This document shows positions 61,291 through 64,000 of a DNA stretch of 64,000 bases, one piece after another. Positions within the stretch are counted from its first letter, which is position 1, and every line of letters starts with the position of its first letter. This DNA is from Streptomyces sp. NBC_00390 (lineage in GTDB: Bacteria > Actinomycetota > Actinomycetes > Streptomycetales > Streptomycetaceae): positions 7,254,001-7,318,000 of the forward strand of contig NZ_CP107945.1 of assembly GCF_036057275.1 (NCBI RefSeq). The letters are read 5' to 3'. The translations under genes were made by a program, and so were the position numbers. Below the pieces are notes generated by a model. It worked only from the letters and a program-made list of their open reading frames with translations, did no database searches and was not told the origin of the DNA.

Positions 61291-62322
61291 ATGCGCTCTG
61301 CCCGCACCCTCCTCGCGTCGGCCGCAGTCACCGCGGTCCTTGCGATTACGACTCCGGCCGCATACGCCATCGCCTCCGCCGATGACTGGGAGAAGGACAG
61401 CTCCTCCTCCAGCAGCCACGACTACGAGAAGAAGGACGAAGAGAAGGACTACGAGAAGAAGGACGAAGAGAAGAAGGACGAAGAGAAGGACTACGGCAAG
61501 AAGGACGAAGAGAAGGACTACGAGAAGAAGGACGAAGAGAAGGACTACGACAAGAAGGACGAAGAGAAGGACTACGACAAGAAGGACGACCACGGGGACA
61601 AGAAGGACTACGACAAGAAGGACTGGGACAAGAAGGACGACCACGACAAGGACTACGGGGACAAGAAGGACGACCACGACAAGCCGAACGGTGGCGGCCA
61701 CTACGGCGGCGGTGCCCTTGCCGGCCTCGTGACCAAGGACTACGACGACGACAAGAAGGACGACCACGGGGACAAGAAGGACGACCACGGGGACAAGAAG
61801 GACTACGACAAGAAGGACGACCACGGGGACAAGAAGGACTACGACAAGAAGGACGACCACGGGGACAAGAAGGACGACCACGACAAGGACTACGGGGACA
61901 AGAAGGACGACCACGACAAGCCGAACGGTGGCGGCGACTACGGCGGCGGTGCCCTTGCCGGCCTCGTGGCCAAGGACTACGACGACGACAAGAAGGACGA
62001 CCACGGGGACAAGAAGGACTACGACGACGACAAGAAGGACGACCACGGGGACAAGAAGGACTACGACAAGTCCTGGAAGGACGACAAGAAGGACGAGGAC
62101 AAGGACTACGGCAAGTCCTGGAAGGACAAGAAGGACGACCACGACAAGGACTACGGGGACAAGAAGGACGACCACGACAAGCCGAACGGTGGCGGCGACT
62201 ACGGCGGCGGTGGCACTGCCCTCTCCGGCAGCGGCATGGCAGCAGGCTCGGCGCTCCTCATCGGCGGTCTCGGTGTAGGCGCCTACCGGATGCGCCGTCG
62301 CTCGGGCGCTTCGGCGGCCTGA
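61291..62322 (+). CDS. secreted Lys/Asp/Glu-rich repeat protein with C-terminal membrane anchor
   Basis: 343 residues from the ATG at 61291 (AAAGGA ten bases before). Residues 1-26 are a signal peptide ending PAAYA. From about 45 to 300 the protein is made of short charged repeats (KKDDHGDKKDYD, EKKDEEKDY) interrupted three times by NGGG-x-YGGG patches. The C-terminus is a hydrophobic segment (MAAGSALLIGGLGVGAYRMRRR) with a basic tail, the form of a sortase substrate, but the expected LPxTG is absent; LSGSG stands in its place. A class F sortase gene follows 129 bases later. The strongly zwitterionic repeats should be disordered and might bind metal or polyanions. Confidence 0.82.
   Translation: MRSARTLLASAAVTAVLAITTPAAYAIASADDWEKDSSSSSSHDYEKKDEEKDYEKKDEEKKDEEKDYGKKDEEKDYEKKDEEKDYDKKDEEKDYDKKDDHGDKKDYDKKDWDKKDDHDKDYGDKKDDHDKPNGGGHYGGGALAGLVTKDYDDDKKDDHGDKKDDHGDKKDYDKKDDHGDKKDYDKKDDHGDKKDDHDKDYGDKKDDHDKPNGGGDYGGGALAGLVAKDYDDDKKDDHGDKKDYDDDKKDDHGDKKDYDKSWKDDKKDEDKDYGKSWKDKKDDHDKDYGDKKDDHDKPNGGGDYGGGGTALSGSGMAAGSALLIGGLGVGAYRMRRRSGASAA
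61429..62200 (+). repeat. coding tandem repeats, Asp/Lys/Glu-rich
   Basis: Short units (GACAAGAAGGAC, CACGGGGAC and variants) recur in frame across the repeat protein. A larger block ending in CCGAACGGTGGCGG starts at 61684, 61921 and 62182, giving periods of 237 and 261 bases (79 and 87 codons). Near-identical codon use between copies points to recent expansion by slippage or unequal exchange. Confidence 0.8.
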
Positions 62323-62451
62323 TCGGATCCCTCCACCATCAGTCCGATTCCTGTCGCGGCCGCCGCCCTCACGGGCGGTGGCCGCGGCCATTGGCATTTG
62401 CGCCCCAGTCGGTTCGCCCGCCCGCGCCCCTCACCCGAAAGGCACGCTCGC

Positions 62452-63144
62452 ATGGCCGCTCAGCAGCCGCCCGCCACACCGCCCGTCACCCGTTCCATCG
62501 GCCGCGCCCTGCTGTGGCCCGCTGCAGCGGTCGGGCTGGGCTTTCTCCTCGTCTTCAACTCCCTCAACCCCTCCGGGCAGGTCAAGCCTCCGGCCGCCGC
62601 GGCCGCCGCCTCCGTCGCACCTGCCCCCGCCGGACCCACGAGTGCCGCGCCCAGCGCATCGCCCGCCCTTTTGCTGCCGCGGTCCGTGCCGAAGCGGATC
62701 CTGATCCCGGAGATCGACGTCGACGCTCCCTTCACCCAGCTGTCCATCGGCAAGTCCGGGGCGCTGGACGCACCACCCGAGAACGACAGCAACCTCGCCG
62801 GCTGGTTCAAAGGGGGCGTCACCCCCGGTGAGCGCGGCACCGCGATCGTGGCCGGCCACGTAGACACCAAGACCGGACCGGCCGTGTTCCTCGAACTCAG
62901 CTCGCTCAAGCCGGGAAGCACGGTGGACATCGCCCGCGCGGACGGCTCCGTCGCCACGTTCAAGGTCGACTCCGTGGAGACGTTCGAGAAGAAGAACTTC
63001 CCCAACGAGCGCGTGTACGCCGACACCGCTTCTCCGCAGCTGCGTGTGCTCACCTGCGGCGGCTCGTACGACAAGAAGAACGGCTACACGGACAACGTGG
63101 TGGTGTTCGCCCATCTCGACAAGGTCAAGCGGGCCGGAGCCTGA
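62452..63144 (+). CDS. class F sortase
   Basis: 230 residues from the ATG at 62452, GAAAGG ten bases before. A membrane segment (20-38) is followed by an Ala/Pro-rich linker and the sortase domain: KRILIPEIDVDAPF, His136 in VAGHVDT and the nucleophile Cys202 in LRVLTCGGSYDKK, then YTDNVVVFAHL. The TLTC-type motif and length fit class F sortases of actinobacteria, which cleave a C-terminal sorting signal and attach the protein to the wall. The preceding secreted repeat protein is the obvious candidate substrate. Confidence 0.88.
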   Translation: MAAQQPPATPPVTRSIGRALLWPAAAVGLGFLLVFNSLNPSGQVKPPAAAAAASVAPAPAGPTSAAPSASPALLLPRSVPKRILIPEIDVDAPFTQLSIGKSGALDAPPENDSNLAGWFKGGVTPGERGTAIVAGHVDTKTGPAVFLELSSLKPGSTVDIARADGSVATFKVDSVETFEKKNFPNERVYADTASPQLRVLTCGGSYDKKNGYTDNVVVFAHLDKVKRAGA

Positions 63145-63259
63145 CACTCGGTCAACGGGCCTACGCAGTGCCCCGGCCGCCGTCAGGCGGTCCGGGGCGC
63201 GCCCTCTGACCGACGTGGTGTGTGCGGTGCCCATGCCGGCAGGCCTGCCGAGCGCAGGT

Positions 63260-63742
63260 TCAGCGCGATGGTCCGGCCGCCCGGCCGACCGACTCCACGA
63301 GCGGCAGGAGCCGGTGCGGCACCCGCTCACGCAGCGCCATCTCCGTGCGGGTACGCACCACGCCGGGCAGATTGATCAGCCGCTGGATGACGTCCTCGAG
63401 ATGCCCGTTGTCCCGCGCGGCGACCCGGGTCAGCAGATCCCCGCCGCCCGTGATCGAGAACGCCTCGATGATCTCGGGCACCGCCGCGAGCGCGTCGCCC
63501 ACCTCGTCCAAGTGGCCCTGGGTCACCTCGATATGGACGAAGGCGAGCACCGGATGCCCGAGCGCGGCGGGGGAGAGATACGGGCCCGTGCCCGTGATCA
63601 CCCCGTCACGCTCCATCCGGTCGATTCTGGCCTGGAGTGTGCCGCGGGCGATGCCGAGTATCCGGGCGTACTCGCGCACGCTGGTGCGCGGCTGTTCGAT
63701 CAGCAGTCGCAGAATGCGGGTGTCGAGCGCGTCCACTGCCAT
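63260..63742 (-). CDS. Lrp/AsnC-family transcriptional regulator
   Basis: 160 residues from the ATG at 63742 (AGGGAAGG upstream). The helix-turn-helix is at the N-terminus (ALDTRILRLLIEQPRTSVREYARILGIARGTLQARIDRMERDGVI) and the ligand-binding RAM domain follows (VLAFVHIEVTQGHLDEVGDALAAVPEIIEAFSITGGGDLLTRVA). These feast-or-famine regulators respond to amino acids. It has no partner gene in the window; what it controls probably lies to the right. Bases 63743-64000 contain nothing else I can support. Confidence 0.9.
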   Translation of the reverse strand: MAVDALDTRILRLLIEQPRTSVREYARILGIARGTLQARIDRMERDGVITGTGPYLSPAALGHPVLAFVHIEVTQGHLDEVGDALAAVPEIIEAFSITGGGDLLTRVAARDNGHLEDVIQRLINLPGVVRTRTEMALRERVPHRLLPLVESVGRAAGPSR

Positions 63743-64000
63743 GGTCAGACGGCCTTCCCTGGTCCCGATGAGCTCTCTCCGACTGTACCGATGGCCCAGT
63801 GGCTGTGCCTCCGGTCGGGCCAGTGGTCTCGCCATCGTTGCGCTCGCCGAGCCGTTGTGGCGGGAGTGTCCCGAGGATGCGATCGGGAGGCGGGATCGGG
63901 CCAGGACCGGACGGGTCGGGCTGTCGTGGTCCGTTGGCCCTGCCTTGGTCCTGATCCGCAGCCTCCTGCGGTACCAATGGCACAGCAGGATCGGTCCCGG

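Noticed and set aside
61429..62200. Regularly spaced repeats that might suggest a CRISPR array or satellite DNA
   Set aside because: The repeats are in frame, encode one continuous charged protein with signal peptide and anchor, and there are no unique spacers.

Overview
The window is high-GC actinobacterial DNA and is almost certainly from a Streptomyces or a close relative. The signs are many GTG starts, dense ATGA and GTGA start/stop overlaps, GGAGG-type ribosome sites, an RHS/WXG-type toxin locus, a class F sortase, PucR and Lrp regulators, SCO6745- and SseB-like proteins, and a giant mixed FAAL/PKS/NRPS gene. I see no rRNA, tRNA, CRISPR array or replication origin.

Region by region. 1-3143 (minus): a two-gene ABC exporter, the second gene of the pair being cut by the window edge. 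3321-8658: a fused FAD/Fe-S dehydrogenase downstream of a MarR regulator, divergent from a complete ABC exporter. 8693-11867: a conserved unknown protein, an MltG-like lytic transglycosylase, a flavin monooxygenase-like protein and YjbQ. 11933-18279 (minus): a four-gene polymorphic-toxin locus (SseB-like protein, WXG-type partner, 1,599-residue RHS protein with a restriction-endonuclease-like tip, overlapping immunity gene). 18595-20317 (minus): an SCO6745-family protein and an alpha/beta hydrolase. 20684-30642 (plus): an acyl-CoA catabolic cluster (thiolase, HAD protein, two TetR regulators, zinc alcohol dehydrogenase, short crotonase, ACAD10/11-type acyl-CoA dehydrogenase, SDR, APH-fold kinase, thioesterase). 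Near-identical promoter/operator boxes precede the thiolase and crotonase, and a weaker copy precedes the first TetR gene. Decay is visible here: an acyl-CoA ligase remnant, a 190-bp IS5-type miniature element and the shortened crotonase. 30815-36011: two tandem DUF4139 proteins, a nitrobindin-like protein and an SDR. 36230-36632: two divergent genes that appear to have lost their 5' halves in one deletion.

36753-59453 (all minus) is the largest and most unusual block. A DUF3068 protein is followed by a tightly overlapping run: GT4 glycosyltransferase, methyltransferase, AftD-like GT-C arabinofuranosyltransferase, condensation-fold acyltransferase, second methyltransferase, EamA-type transporter and Trm112-like protein. 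It ends with a 4,032-residue protein whose domains I read as FAAL-ACP-KS-AT-KR-ACP-C-A-PCP-C-AAR. The last domain looks like the cyanobacterial aldehyde-forming acyl-ACP reductase, not a thioesterase or the usual SDR-type reductase. Together these genes suggest an exported, glycosylated or acylated lipopeptide-type product.

59638-63742: a DUF2613 micro-protein coupled to a PucR regulator, a secreted Lys/Asp/Glu-rich repeat protein beside a class F sortase, and an Lrp/AsnC regulator. The last 258 bases (63743-64000) hold nothing I can support.

Two systems look most worth attention: the FAAL-PKS-NRPS-AAR line with its envelope-glycolipid-like operon, and the acyl-CoA cluster, which as separate genes carries every activity fused in mammalian ACAD10 and so predicts catabolism of 4-hydroxy acids through a phospho-4-hydroxyacyl-CoA.
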